A model generated the notes under the pieces. That model was not told where the DNA came from and made no database searches. It saw only the letters and a program-made list of their open reading frames with translations. Made by a program: the position numbers and the translations under genes. Below are positions 52,844-63,914 of a stretch of DNA of 64,000 bases, one piece after another. How positions within the stretch are numbered: position 1 is the first letter of the stretch; every line of letters starts with the position of its first letter. The DNA is taken from the NCBI RefSeq assembly GCF_042186555.1, contig NC_133326.1:433997069-434061068 (forward strand), written 5' to 3'. Source of the DNA: Aquarana catesbeiana (lineage: Eukaryota; Chordata; Amphibia; Anura; Ranidae).

Positions 52844-55800
52844 TGCGACACAGATATAAAGACAACCTTGTCATGAGAGTGAAGGGAACCACTCAATCAG
52901 GCTCACACCACTAGCTGAAGTCTAATACAGTATAAATATATGCTTCTGTGCCCATCACTTTTAGTTTTTTAGTTTATAAGGAGAGATGGAGAAGAAAGAA
53001 GGAGAAGGAAAAGATGAGGGAGAGAGAAAAAAAAAAGGGGGGTGGGGGCGTCACCCCCAGGGAGCCAAGATCATTAGCACTGAACAAGCACTGGAGATCC
53101 CAGATGGTGGATCCTAACACGTGTCAGAGAAGTGAAAGAGACCCCAATAAAACCATTTGGACTTGTGTTCCTCTGACTTATCACGCAAAGCAGAGGTCAG
53201 ATCTTCCATTTGCTCAATGTCCTTTACTCTTGTGAGCCATTGGGCCACCGTTGGCGCAGACTGTTGCTTCCATAGAGGTGGGATGCAGGCCCATGCAGCC
53301 TTAAGGAGATGTTTGAGAAGGGATTTATAATAATGTTTCTTTGATAAGGGGGTAAGGTTAAGTAGGAAGGCAGCTGGGTTATCTTGTAGGGAGATATCTG
53401 TGAATTTTTGTATGAGCTTAAGCACCGGATGCCAAAACGTTTGGCGCACAGGGCAATCCCAGAAAATATGTAAGAGGGTGCCTGAGTGTAGGCCGCAGTA
53501 CCAACAACGTTCAGTTTGTTGAGGAAATAGGCAGAACAGAAGGGGATCTATACCAATGTGTCACTATTTTATAGGTGGTCTCCTGATATTTGCTACATAG
53601 AAAAGATTTTTGTGCGAGAGTATGCGTTCTTTTTGGGGTTAGGAGAAGGTGACTTGCAAGTCCCTTTCCCATTTTGCCAAGAATGGGGGTGTCTTCAGTG
53701 GAGTAAAGATCGAGCAGGGATTTGCAAGAGGTTGACAAGGACCCCCGGATCGGTCCCTCACCCAAGCAAAGTTCCGCAAAAAAGGGTTGGTTTGGGCAGT
53801 GAGCTAAGAAAATGTGATAGTTGATTAATCCTCCACCGATCTAATGAGAGAGGTGCCCGACCAGAGAGCAAGTTCTCCATAGTTATCCAGCCAGAGGAAC
53901 CTAGAAACAAAGATTCTCTCCTGAATCCCTGTCGGACTTGTGAAAGGAAAGATGGGTCAGTGAGACCAGGTATAAAATCCAGATGACCAACAAGTGGCGT
54001 CATTGGAGATGGAAACGTTTTCTGTGAGGATAAACGGAAAAACCTATTCAGTCCCACGAAAGTGGGGCCAATCAGTGGATGAGTAGTCAAGTGGGTGAGA
54101 TGAGTTTTCCCTGCCCAAGGTAGACCAGCGAGTGGGACCTGGGCAGCTTCCTGTTCAAGCAATACCCAAATTACTGTGTCTGTGTCAGACAACTACGCTG
54201 GTCATATGTGCCGCAGTTAAATAAAGGGCTGGATCTGGAAATCCTAGACCTCCCTTAATTTTTGGTCATAGTAATAATGCTCTGCTGAGACGTGGGTGTT
54301 TACTGTGCCAAATGAATCTGATAAATATTGAACATACGGCGTGAAAAAATGTCTGGGTATTTTGACTGGCAGTGCCTACAATAAGTACAAAAGTCTGGGC
54401 ATTGCATTCATTTTGAGTATATTACAACGGCCAAACCAGGAAAGGGTCAGAGAGTCCCACTTTTTAAGATCAGCAGTGAGCATAGATAAGAGGGGCTGGT
54501 AGTTGAGGGGAATAATGTCATGCAAGTTCATAGAGATTTATGTTCCCAGGTACTGAATTGAGCGGGCAGCCGTTTTAAACTGGAATAAGGGGCGTAGGTT
54601 GGAAATGGTAGAGTCTGACATAGAGACATTTAGAGCCTCTGACTTTTGTAGATTAACCTTAAAATTAGACAGGGTACCACAGCGCTTCGGCTCCTGTAAC
54701 AGGGAGGGTAAAGAGGTAAGGGGCTCAGTAATATAAAATAAAAGGCTATCAGCATAGGCCGCCATTTAATGTTGATATTAGCTGGATTGAATGCCTCTAA
54801 TGGATTGATTACCTCGGATATGGTGTAAAAAATCTTCCAGGGAAAGGACGAATAGCATTGGAGACGGGGCAGTCCTGTCTGGTGCCATTTGAGATGGAGA
54901 AAGGGCTGGAGTCGTAGCCATTTACCCGTACTGTAGCTGTGGGATTATCATAAATGGCCGATATCCATGACATGATTGGATATGGCATTCCCACGATTTT
55001 GAGTGTCTCCTTGAGAAAAGGCATTCTCTGCATCTGTGGACAGGAGCAGCAGGGGAACACGGGGTTGTTTTGCTTTTTCTATGATGTTTAGTGTCCGAAT
55101 AGTGTTGTTTCTGGACTCTCTAGTCTGGATAAAACCGACTTAATCTGTTACAATTAGACGTTGCAATAAGACATTCATCCTAGAGGCAAGGATTTTAGTG
55201 AATAGTTTCACATCACAGTTCAGAAGCGAAATTGGCCTGTAACTGGCGCATAGTAATGGGTCCTTACCCAGCTTAGGGATCACAGATATTGAGGCACGCA
55301 ATGAAGCTGTGTCAGTCCATCACAGCATTAAAGGCCGCAAGAAAGGAAGGCACCAAAGAGTCTTGGTACGTTTTATAGTAAGATGTGAATTCGTCGGGTC
55401 CGGGTGCCTTGCCAGACTGAGTGTCAGCTATAGCAGATGTGAATTCCTCTGCTGTGTTAGGCTTAGACAGGTCTTCTCGCTCTTCCGTCGTCAGCGTAGG
55501 ATGATCGGTTTCTCAAGATAATTGCAGATATCTAGAGAGTTTTTTTGGGCGTTGACCTGGAAGTAGAAATTGGGTCCAAATTATAAAATTTGGAGTAGAA
55601 AGAACAGAAAGTCTCCACTCTTCTGGAGAAGAATGAACTTTGGAGCCCAATGATGAGAGAAGAGCGGGAATGTACGTCTTAGAGCGCTTAACACGTAAAG
55701 CATTGGCCAATAGTCAACCACATTTATCACCGTATTCGTAAAACGAACAATGGGCCTTTAATAGTACATGTTTTGCTTCGTACATAGAATGATCCCATAT

Positions 55801-55980
55801 AGCTTCTCGAAGATGAACCAGTTCTGCTTCGATAGCACCTTTAGAAGCAGGAATCTGCCCTCCTGATCGCAGTACTCGTCAAGGAATTGCCAGTGGAGGG
55901 ACTTCAAAATGAGTATACACGTCCCTTTAGATGTAGAGGTTAAGTACGGATTATGATAGGCTTTCGTAAATTTTTTGTTC
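52809..55980 (-). mobile_element. L1-type LINE, minus strand, 5'-truncated
   Basis: The 3' end is the long T run on the plus strand at 52809-52838 (poly-A tail on the minus strand). ORF2 C-terminal and RT segments lie further right, and the element fades at about 55980. It is inserted in the Ngaro-like element. Typical 5' truncation by incomplete reverse transcription is inferred; no ORF1 or complete endonuclease is present. Confidence 0.7.
53114..55980 (-). pseudogene. L1 ORF2 (RT and C-terminal region)
   Basis: From right to left: GKAPGPDEF of the RT (about 55395), GMPYPIMSWISAIYDNPTAT and SISNGTRQDCPVSNA (about 54990-54890), the catalytic box AAYADSLLFY (about 54755) in which the second Asp is replaced by Ser, QKSEALNVSMSDSTI (about 54650), and the post-RT segment PLAGLPWAGKTHLTHLTTHP and LIGPTFVGLNRFFRLSSQKT (about 54130-54020). 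The C-terminal HWD-type region is followed by RQTFWHPVLKLIQKFTDISL (53449) and WACIPPLWKQQSAPTVAQWL (about 53285). Loss of the second catalytic Asp plus many frame breaks make it inactive. Confidence 0.8.
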
Positions 55981-57600
55981 GATAGTTTGAGTATCCTAAA
56001 GAAAATGTAAATAACACTGCACTAATCCAATGTAAAGAAGCAGCTACATAAAATATGACCAATATTATAAACACAAATGAAAATAAAATGTAGCACTAAT
56101 GATGATGACTAATGGTGGCCATTAGAAAAGGCCCATAGATGAAACACATGTGACATAATAGAGAATAATAGGTAATAAGTAAAATACAATAATGTCCCAG
56201 TATGTGGCCATAAATCGAACAACGGAAAGTCCCAAAATAAACTGTATATAGAATGTTGAACTAATGTGGGAATCTTCTCCTCTGTATGTCATAGATTATA
56301 CGATCATGTAATGGAAACAGATAAAATACGCTTACCAAAGGAAGTGGATTCGGATGCCGGTGACACCGAATCAAACGGGCTCAGAGATCCTTAATGGACG
56401 ATGGTTGGTCCCAGAAACCCTGGATCTCAAGGGGGATCTTTCTTCTGTAATTCATGTCGCGACTGTCAGTGCAGAAGACCGAGGGAGGATCACAGCCACA
56501 GGAAAGTCTCCAGAGTATGGGTGGTTCCCAAAAAGATAGATAAAACGCCAATAGTGCAGATCAAATGACGTATTTTTATTGGATATCGCCAATAATCAAC
56601 AAGCAATAAAAAAAGCGTGATCACGTAAAAAATAATAAAATCAAGTGTAGGGAAGAGTAATGCTCTCCCGATGCATTTCGTCCACATGGACTTCAACTGG
56701 GGCATCAAACTCATCTCCTACGCTGTATAAATTTATATAAAAACTACACAAATAATGTGGCCAATCAGACATCAATGATAGGGTCACATGATAGGTCGAC
56801 TCCTGATAGGCCAAAGAGGAATCAGCTGATTGTCTTGAATTATCCAATGGGACCACCCACCAATAGGGGAAGAGGCATATCCCTTAGCCAATAGGAAATT
56901 AATAAACATAATAAAAAAATGAGAATGAAAAGGGAAGGACCCACACTGTCAGAATTTCAGCAGCACTGCAATCATCCGTGCCCGCTCAGAGAGTTCTAAA
57001 ATACATCAATATGTTAATCATAGTATATAGACATAATACCAAGGTCCTATGTGTAAATATAAATAACCCAGAGGATGTTATTTAAGATTGTTAATAAGAG
57101 CTCAACCGAGGGTCACATGACCGCATCTCCTCTGACGCGGCCAGGCAGCCCACGTGTTGTACATTGAGCGATCCCTCTTATTGGATCAGCGTAATAAACA
57201 GGAAGAACAGACGGAAAGCTGGTCATGTGACATGTCAGTTGACATAGTCACATGATCTTAGGAGATGAATAACGTCTCAGTTGTTAGAATCCAAAGAGGC
57301 ATGTGACCACAGAGGAAGTCACATGTTCTCCTGGGACCAATAGATCGATCCGGTGTCTCCAGCTCATCCGGACTGTAAGCAGGGAAGGTGATATCATCCC
57401 CCACCACCCAGGAAGTAGTGGGTATAGTGGCGGGGACAACCGGAAGTACGGAAGAAACAAAAATTTTCACTTCTCCCGGTGTCACCCCCTGGAGACTCAC
57501 CAATAATGTGTTTAAATAACTAAAAAATGTTACTTGTGAATGTAGATGGGGAATGTGTATCTATCCAATGACATGAATGGATGTGTGCACATGTACCATA
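55981..57600. mobile_element. Dispersed non-coding element carrying a hammerhead-like motif
   Basis: An AT-rich block without protein similarity, between two LINEs. On the minus strand it contains a GUCC-AUGU-GGAC hairpin followed by GAAA (56670-56700), similar in kind to the motifs in the foldback elements. Boundaries are set only by neighbours. It may be the pseudo-LTR of a Penelope-like element in single copy. GC-rich restricted words around 57120-57170 and 57340-57440 look like old CpG sequence. Confidence 0.35.
56664..56703 (-). ncRNA. Hammerhead-like motif, decayed core
   Basis: Minus strand: GCCC, then CAGTTGA in the place of CTGATGA (two core changes), an A, a perfect stem II GTCC-ATGT-GGAC, GAAA, TGC, triplet ATC and GGGA. 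Stem I pairs over three bases (CCC/GGG). Stem II and GAAA are intact, but the core is changed at two positions known to be essential, so it is probably inactive. Confidence 0.4.
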
Positions 57601-57660
57601 GCAAGGAACAATATTAAAAAGAATTCAATATGAATAATATATTTAAATATAAAAAAATAT

Positions 57661-58787
57661 GGGGCGTGGCCTGACGAGGCATGTGAGCAGACCTGCTGCA
57701 TGGAGCTCCCGCTGATGATCCTGTCTAATATCCTCTCCTCACCACCGATTTCGCCCGTTTTTGCCCCAGAAAGCTGCCTGTTACCTCCTGGAGACGTCCG
57801 GTGCTGTTGGCTAGCCGTCTTGAGCTGATGATGACCCGGGGGAACCGAGCGGAGACCGAGGCCTGGGAGTCCCAAGCTGACCAAGATAGCTCTGGCCAGT
57901 CTCAGCCTCCTAAAGCACAGCGTGACCTGGAGAAGAAATCCGAGCAGGGGGGTAAGTTCAGCAAACTCCCTAAAAACAATTAGCAATCCAGGGACATGCT
58001 TTACTATGCTCAAAAGCTGGCTGGGCGTTCTGATTCCGCCCTGCATGGCACCCCTCAACCCTTATACACCTCTGAGCTGGATAACAGGGAAGATACAAGC
58101 ATGCTAGATGACACAGTGCCATTAGACATGCAGCAGGATCCATCTGACTCCCTCACAGAGGACAATGTCCAGCCCTCTCTGAGTGAAATCCTACATGCTG
58201 CGCACAAATGTACTGCATCTGTAGATGATTTGAAGGAGAAATTTGGAGGGCTGAAAGAAACAGTGTCCCTTATGCGTCAGGATCTCCAGAGGATCAGGGA
58301 AAGAACCACAGCAGTGGAGGGTAGGGTGAGCGACGTGGAGGACCAGTTGCCCCCCCTTCACAGAGATGTCAGGATGGCCACTCAAAATGCCTTTCAAGCC
58401 TTTAGTAAAACTGACGAAATTGAGAACCGTCTATGACGCAACAATGTGCGTATAGTGGGACTCCCTGAAAAAGTGGAAGGACGTGACCCCACAACCTTTA
58501 TTGAAGGATGGCTACAGGAAGTTTTTGGTAAAGAAGCTTTCTCTCCCATTTACACTGTGGAAAGAGCACACAGGGTGCCCCCACGTCCCCTACCTCCTGG
58601 GAACCCCCCGCGTTCAATGTTGGCTAGGCTCCTGAATTACAAGGACAGGAAGGTGATACTAAGACTGGCCAGAGAAAGGGGCAATATCAAGCATAACGGC
58701 ACAAAAATCTCATTTTACCCAGATTTCTCTGCCGAAGTACAACGCAGACGATCGAAATTTGCAGATATCAAGAAAAGACTAGTCTCT
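57661..58787 (+). mobile_element. L1-type LINE, 5' part only
   Basis: Starts with a GC-rich leader (ggggcgtggcctgacgaggc at 57661) followed by ORF1 and ends inside ORF1 where piggyBac sequence begins (58788). No ORF2 follows. Confidence 0.65.
57828..58787 (+). pseudogene. L1 ORF1 protein with two nonsense codons, 3'-truncated
   Basis: A single frame runs from MMTRGNRAETEAWESQADQD to KKRLV at 58787, broken only by TAG (57981-57983) and TGA (58434-58436). Order: basic N-terminus, Ser/Pro-rich segment, coiled coil (EILHAAHKCTASVDDLKEKF through DVEDQLPPLHRDV, about 58180-58370), RRM-like domain starting RNNVRIVGLPEKVEGRDPT (58437), TVERAHRVPPRPLPPGNPP (58554) and the C-terminal domain (NIKHNGTKISFYPDFSAEVQ, about 58683). 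The TGA replaces the Arg of the RRNN(V/L)R motif, a CGA-to-TGA change as expected from CpG decay. The best preserved ORF1 in the window, but it lacks the last 30-40 residues. Confidence 0.88.
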
Positions 58788-59384
58788 GATCAGCTCTATG
58801 GTCAACTGGTGGAACCACCGGCTGCATTCTTGGGTTCCCTGTTGGGACAGGAGAGCCCAAGAAAACCATGGAAGACGGTGGGGGGGGGGTCGTTCCCTCC
58901 CACTGCTTATAAAAGCAGTCTAGAGTCTAATTAGTCGCTAGGATTGCTTTAACATGAAAGTCGACCGCTGGCTAAAAAGAATGATACCAAGATGATACCT
59001 AAACCTGCAGGCATCATTCTGGTATAACCACTCAAAGTCCAGCAACATACCAATATGTTGCTGGTCCTTGTTGGGCATACATTGTAATGTTCTTTTTTTC
59101 ATGCAGCCTTTGGGCTGAACAAAAAACAGATTGATCAGTGGGTATGCCCACCATTAGAATACCGCCCTTCATCCACCCACTTCTAATGATGGGCAAACAT
59201 GCACCATTTTTTTTTGTGGTAGTGAAATCACCTCCTATAGCGCTGGAGTCGCTGATTTACGTATCGTGGAAGCAAACGCTGTTGCTGTCAAGATAAATAA
59301 ATCAGTACTGCAGCTGAATGGTGTACCTGCTAAGCAAATGATGGTTAACAATAACACAAAGTAACATTAAAGTATAAAGATGTA

Positions 59385-60110
59385 CGTGTAAATGACTCCC
59401 GCGCTGTCTGAAAACCTAATTTAAGGGGCACTGCTGCAAAAACCTATAAATCTGATCCAAACAGAAAAATAAATAGATGAGATAGTGATGGTGTTTGTGC
59501 TGTGTGAATAAGAAATAAAGGGAAGGGGAGTGCTGCAAAAAGATGCTAGTGATATGTAGAAACTGAAAAAATGTGGGAAAAAAAACATAAATCATACACG
59601 TGTTGTCACCAAATAATCCTGGTTATAAAAAATCCTTGTACATCCAATAATAGCTAGTGCAGTGTAATGATACAATCAAAACGATGAACACGTGTGAAAC
59701 ATATAAAAAAATATATATACCAATCATATGCCACATAGAGATAAGTGGATGCTCATGTAAATACACATAGTAATTAATCCCAAACAAAATATTGATAAAA
59801 TATATAACAGTAGCAGAAAGTTTGTATGTAATATAGTATAATGGAAGAAATCCATGTATTGCAAAAAACGATCAATCCCACCACCAGGAAACACGTGTCC
59901 AAAATACAATCTTCAGTGATGACACCTCTGTGTCTGCAAGCAGCTCACCTTACTGCTGTAAGGTGTACAGCATATATTGGTCACAGATAGAGATGATAGA
60001 TGCAATGGTATGATAGTCTCCTATGCGTTGCTTGGACAATCCTGGGTGAGTCTGGGAGCTCATATCAGTCCAAGAGGATGCTTTAAGAAATTACAACCAG
60101 AGCCAACAGC
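59385..60110 (-). mobile_element. Dispersed repeat related to the foldback element at 12047-14255
   Basis: Shares with that element ctcc(t/c)gcgctgtctga, aaggggcactgctgca, gatccaaacagaaaa and gaaggggag words at the left, plus the inverted gcaagcagctcaccttactgctg segment (59935-59957, complementary to 13393-13420). It contains no inverted arms, so it may be a single-arm copy. I could not identify a target duplication. No ORF is supported. Confidence 0.5.
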
Positions 60111-60355
60111 CAGAAAAATGGCTAAGCAAAAGGACAAGAAATAACCACTTTGTGGCAAAGGAAATCCAATATCGCCAACATGAAGCCACTAAGAAGGACT
60201 TCCAAACGTACTGTCCACTTTGACGTGTCTTTGGACAGGTCCTCTTCTAACTTATTTTTCCCCTGGCGGTGAGCAGATCCTAAGTTCTGCAGTACAGCAT
60301 GCTCCTGTGGGTCCAGGGTAATTCGGCTTGGAAGACAAGCAGTACTGGATTGGTT

Positions 60356-60464
60356 AGCAGGTGAGTTTTCTTTCATCGCATTCCCTTTTGAGACCATCAG
60401 CATATGGTGAAACATATGCTGATTGGTCTCAAAAGGGAATGCGATGAAAGAAGACTTACCTGCT
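60356..60464. repeat. Near-perfect 109-bp hairpin inside the piggyBac transposase
   Basis: 60356-60406 and 60413-60464 are reverse complements with two or three differences and a loop of about six bases. The arms contain TTTCATCGCATTCCCTTTTG and its complement. The hairpin interrupts the transposase reading immediately after the CGTV..PAGK segment. Sequence beyond it (60122-60350) is open on the minus strand but does not look like a piggyBac C-terminus. Confidence 0.75.
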
Positions 60465-61814
60465 GGGCCGCTGGGGTAAGCGCCGGAGATTAGATCACAC
60501 GGTGCCACATGCACCAATTCCGTGATCAAACAAGTGACTAAAAAGTGGCACACTCATGTAATAATTGTCCACATATAAGTGGTACCCCTTTCCGAATAAG
60601 GGTCACACCAAGTCCCACACAATCTTACCAGCGCTCCCTATGTAATCTGGGCAGTTCTCCGGCTCTACGTGACTATCTCTTCCCTTGTTAACCATAAAAC
60701 TATATGTATAGCTTGTGGCCCTGTCACAGAGCTTATACATCTTGACCCCATATCTGGCACGCTTGCTGGGAAGATATTATTTGAAAGACAAGCAGCCAGA
60801 AAACTTAATCAGGGACTCATCAATGCAGACAACTTGATGGGGAGCAAAAAAGGCTGCAAACCGTTGGTTGAAGTAGTTTACAAGGGGCCGAATTTTGTAG
60901 ACCTGATCGTATCCAGGGTCACCCCGAGGATGACAGAGTTCATTGGCGTTGAAGTGCATGAACCGCAAGATCTGCTCGTATTGTGCCCTGGCCATGGAGG
61001 CAGAGAACACGGGCATATGGTGAATTGGGTCAGTGGACCAATATGACCGCAACTCACTCTTTTTAGTTATGCCCATGAGGAGAAATAGGCCCAGAAAGGT
61101 CTTAAATTTGGAAACCGTAATTAGTTTTCAATCTCTGGCAAGGGTCAAATGGGGATTAGCGGCAATGAATTGACCAGCATACAAATTGCTTTGGTCCACA
61201 ATAGATCTATAGAGATCTTTGGTGAAAAACAGCGAATAAAAATCAAATGACGTAAAATCAACTGTTTCCACCTGAATTCCGGGTTGGCCAGTGAATGGGG
61301 GAAGTACGGGTGCTGCAGAAGTGGTGGGCTTCCAATTAGGATTGGCGAATGCAGCAGGAAGGGCACTATGGGTTTGACGGGTCCGTCTTTGTCTTCTTCT
61401 TGGTGGCTGCGGGACACTAGTTGTGCTAGCCACCGCACCAGCTTGAACTGCACTTATGGGACTCGCCACGTCACCACGTGTTACTGCAGTGCTGGTTTGA
61501 CTACGACCAGGGTGTACTAGGCCGCTGGTGCTTACCAGTTCACCAGAAGGATGAGCGGCACTAGTACTGGCTCTCTGCTCCATACAAGAGCTCTGCGGTT
61601 CTTGCACCTCAACAACAGCAGAAGAACGGGGTCTGGTACGCCTGACCTTGGCGGGGACCACAACTCCGTCGTCAGAGCTATCTGTCAGGGTGCCATTGCT
61701 GTCTACAGGATTGCATTCTGAGTCTGAATCTGACAGATGAGTGACTTCCTCTTCACTATCTGTCATGCTCAGAAACGTGTAGGCCTCTTCACTAGTGTAC
61801 CTTCGATTTGACAT
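60465..61814 (-). pseudogene. piggyBac transposase, nearly readable N-terminal two thirds
   Basis: From the ATG at 61812-61814 (MSNRRYTSEEAYTFLSMTDS) an acidic, Ser-rich N-terminal region is followed by a Thr/Ser/Pro linker and the start of the DDE domain (SFDFYSLFFTKDLYRSIVDQ, about 61220). A TGA at 61128-61130 is the only interruption before the frame continues with ITVSKFKTFLGLFLLMGITK. The first catalytic Asp is in VVCIDESLIKFSGCLSFK (about 60810). After a frameshift near 60775 come RARYGVKMYKLC and the second Asp in GYHLYVDNYYMSVPLF (about 60580), with a stop upstream near 60612, and then HLFDHGIGACGTV. The third Asp and the Cys-rich tail are absent; the frame runs into a hairpin at 60464. 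Confidence 0.82.
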
Positions 61815-61869
61815 TTTGGTCTCTAAATTTACTGGTACATTAGTGAGACTCACAGGAAAAAAACCTCTT

Positions 61870-63109
61870 GATTGTCAGTGACTGATTCAAACGCTACCAA
61901 AAAAACCGTTAGCGTTCACAGGGATCAGGCCTGACTCTGCGAACGCTGCAGTTATGTTTGTTGTGTTTTTGTAAGTGACAGTAATCGATTGATACTGCAC
62001 TTGGGTGAGCTGGGCGGAAGGGCTAAAAGCAGGTGCTAGCAGGTATCTGGGCTGATCCCGCTAATACTGCATTTTTGGGAACCCTAAAGTGTTGGGGACA
62101 CTAGTATAGATCAGCTATTGATCTGTTCAGACATTATACTACTAAGGGAGGTGTATGGTGTGTGCGTGGGTGTTAGCGCTACTGGCACTAATCTGACGCT
62201 GCCTGGGGCAACACAGACCCTGACTGACGCTAAAACGTAACTGATATCACCCGCCGGGCGATCAGGGGGTTAAACCTTTATTGGGTAATATACGGCGGGT
62301 GCCCTGATGCTATAAAAAACAAACTAACCAGCGTCACCCATAAAAAACTAATACAGTGATCACTGGTGACGGGGTGAAAGGGTTAACTAGGGGGCAATCA
62401 GGGGGTTTAAAACCTTTATTAGGTAATATACGGGGGTACCTGAGGCTATAAAAGCCTGGTGGTGAAACTAACTGGCTAACTAGCGTCACCAGTGACACAA
62501 ATACGGTGATCAATTAGTGACACTGGCGACAGGGGGTGAAAGGGTTAACTGTGGGGAGATCAAGGGGTTAAACCTTTATTAGGAGGGTTTAGGGGTAACC
62601 TAGTTATAATGGGGGCTGCTACTAACTGCCCTAACACTTATTTCAGTCACAAATGTCATCAATGCCGTGATCAGTGAAAAATCTGAAAACTGCAATTGGT
62701 GACATAGTGACGGAGTGAAAGGGTTAACTGAGGGGGGTGATCGGGGGGTGGCAAGTGTACCTATGTGTACTGGTGTTAGTGTAGTGTTGTGCAACTCACG
62801 GTTAGATGTCTCCCCTCCTTTCACTGGAATCGAAAAGACCCCAAGAGGAGAGATGACATCACTTCCTCCTGTCTGTGTTTACACTTACACAGACAGGGGA
62901 AGTTTTTCATTTGTTAGGAGCAATCACCAGGTCTAGACCATAAATCATTGGTCTGGCCCTGGGGACTGATCACTCCCCTATCGAACCCGAATGCCACGGG
63001 CGCGGTTGCGCCCCCCCGCCCATGGGGAGGGCGGGACGTACAGGTATACCCATTTGCCCACCCGTGCCATTCTGGCAACATACATCGGCGTGCAGCGGTC
63101 GGGAAGTGG
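61870..63109. other. piggyBac 5' non-coding region
   Basis: GC-rich sequence between the transposase start and the TTAA end. It contains cgatc/gatcg-rich words, several aagggttaactaggggg-like segments repeated at about 62370, 62540 and 62715 with ~165-170 bp spacing, and no gene. It is collinear with 10300-11866. Confidence 0.6.
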
Positions 63110-63113
63110 TTAA

Positions 63114-63870
63114 AGGCTCTCTTTGCTCTTACAGCTCAAGCACTGCAGGCGACGATTGCTGCTTTTTTGGTTTGTCACACTGCATCTAATTGGACTAGGG
63201 CAATGAGCAATCTAGAAGATCTTGTGTTCCTGGACTGAGTTTTGGTAGAACACTTACAAATATTGGCTTCCGTCCTACATTTCTGTGTTGATGCCTTAGA
63301 ACAAGTCACGACGCAGATTTCCAGAATTGCCCTTATTCCTATCCATATTGGTATAATCATGTGGCTAAAAGCCTGGACCACTGAAGCTGCCTGTAAAAGT
63401 TACTTAACTTGTATGTCTTTTGAGGGAGGATGTGTCTTTGGTGGTGCACCTGACAAGATCATAAGATGTCACAGGAGGAAAAGTCCTTCCACAATGAAAG
63501 ACTACAACATGCCCAATCACTGTCCACAGGCTTCATTTTCAAAGCCAAATGTCAGCCTTTCCTTTTGTGCAAGGCTTTGAACACCTAGTCCACCAAGTCT
63601 ACCCCAAAGCCCTCTTCACAATGAAGGGTCACAACCACTTTTAAGAGTAGGTGGAGGTTTGTTGCAGTTTGTATACCTCCAGCTCACAGACACTCCAGAC
63701 CTATTGGTCAGTCAGTGGTCTCTAAAAGGGTACAAACTAGAGGTTCTGTTTTTACCCACTTTTTTCCTCTCTCAGACCTGCAAACATCTGCCCCAAGACA
63801 GATTTTCAGACCGCCCTGAACCATATTTTGTCCCAGGGAGTGGCTATTCTGGTCCCGCTAGAGCAGTGAT
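63114..63870 (+). pseudogene. DIRS ORF1 (gag-like) fragment, third DIRS copy
   Basis: ALFALTAQALQATIAAFLVC and, after a stop at 63236, VEHLQILASVLHFCVDALEQ are followed by LKAWTTEAACKSYLTCMSFE and GGAPDKIIRCHRRKSPST, which align with LKGWSAEAPCKNLLTSFPFK and GDSLDKCIQTISSGKSTL of the inner DIRS copy at about 21190-21310. Further on, SLKGYKLEVLFLP (about 63720) matches ALGYKLEFQEFPP at the beginning of the RT. Order and spacing therefore fit. It is older and more diverged than the other two and is cut at the left by the piggyBac terminus. Confidence 0.7.
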
Positions 63871-63914
63871 GTCTAAACTGTGGTCTGTGGGCCCTTTGCT
63901 TGCCTTTATCCAGC

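Larger units (their letters stand above)
58788..63109 (-). mobile_element. piggyBac element, left-truncated, with transposase remnant
   Basis: The right end reads ..GCGGTCGGGAAGTGG next to TTAA at 63110-63113 and matches the terminus of the element at 7202-11866. The left border (58788, ctctgatcagctctatggtc) corresponds to an internal position (9216) of that element, so about 2 kb of the other end are missing. The transposase is on the minus strand. A dispersed repeat (59385-60110) and a perfect hairpin (60356-60464) lie inside. The non-coding part 61870-63109 has the same order of GC-rich blocks as 10300-11866, without the tandem duplication. Confidence 0.8.

Noticed and set aside
60122..60553. 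Minus-strand frame of 143 codons as a continuation of the piggyBac transposase
   Set aside because: Only the first part (to about 60465) fits a transposase. The rest passes through a hairpin into sequence without a piggyBac third Asp or Cys-rich tail.
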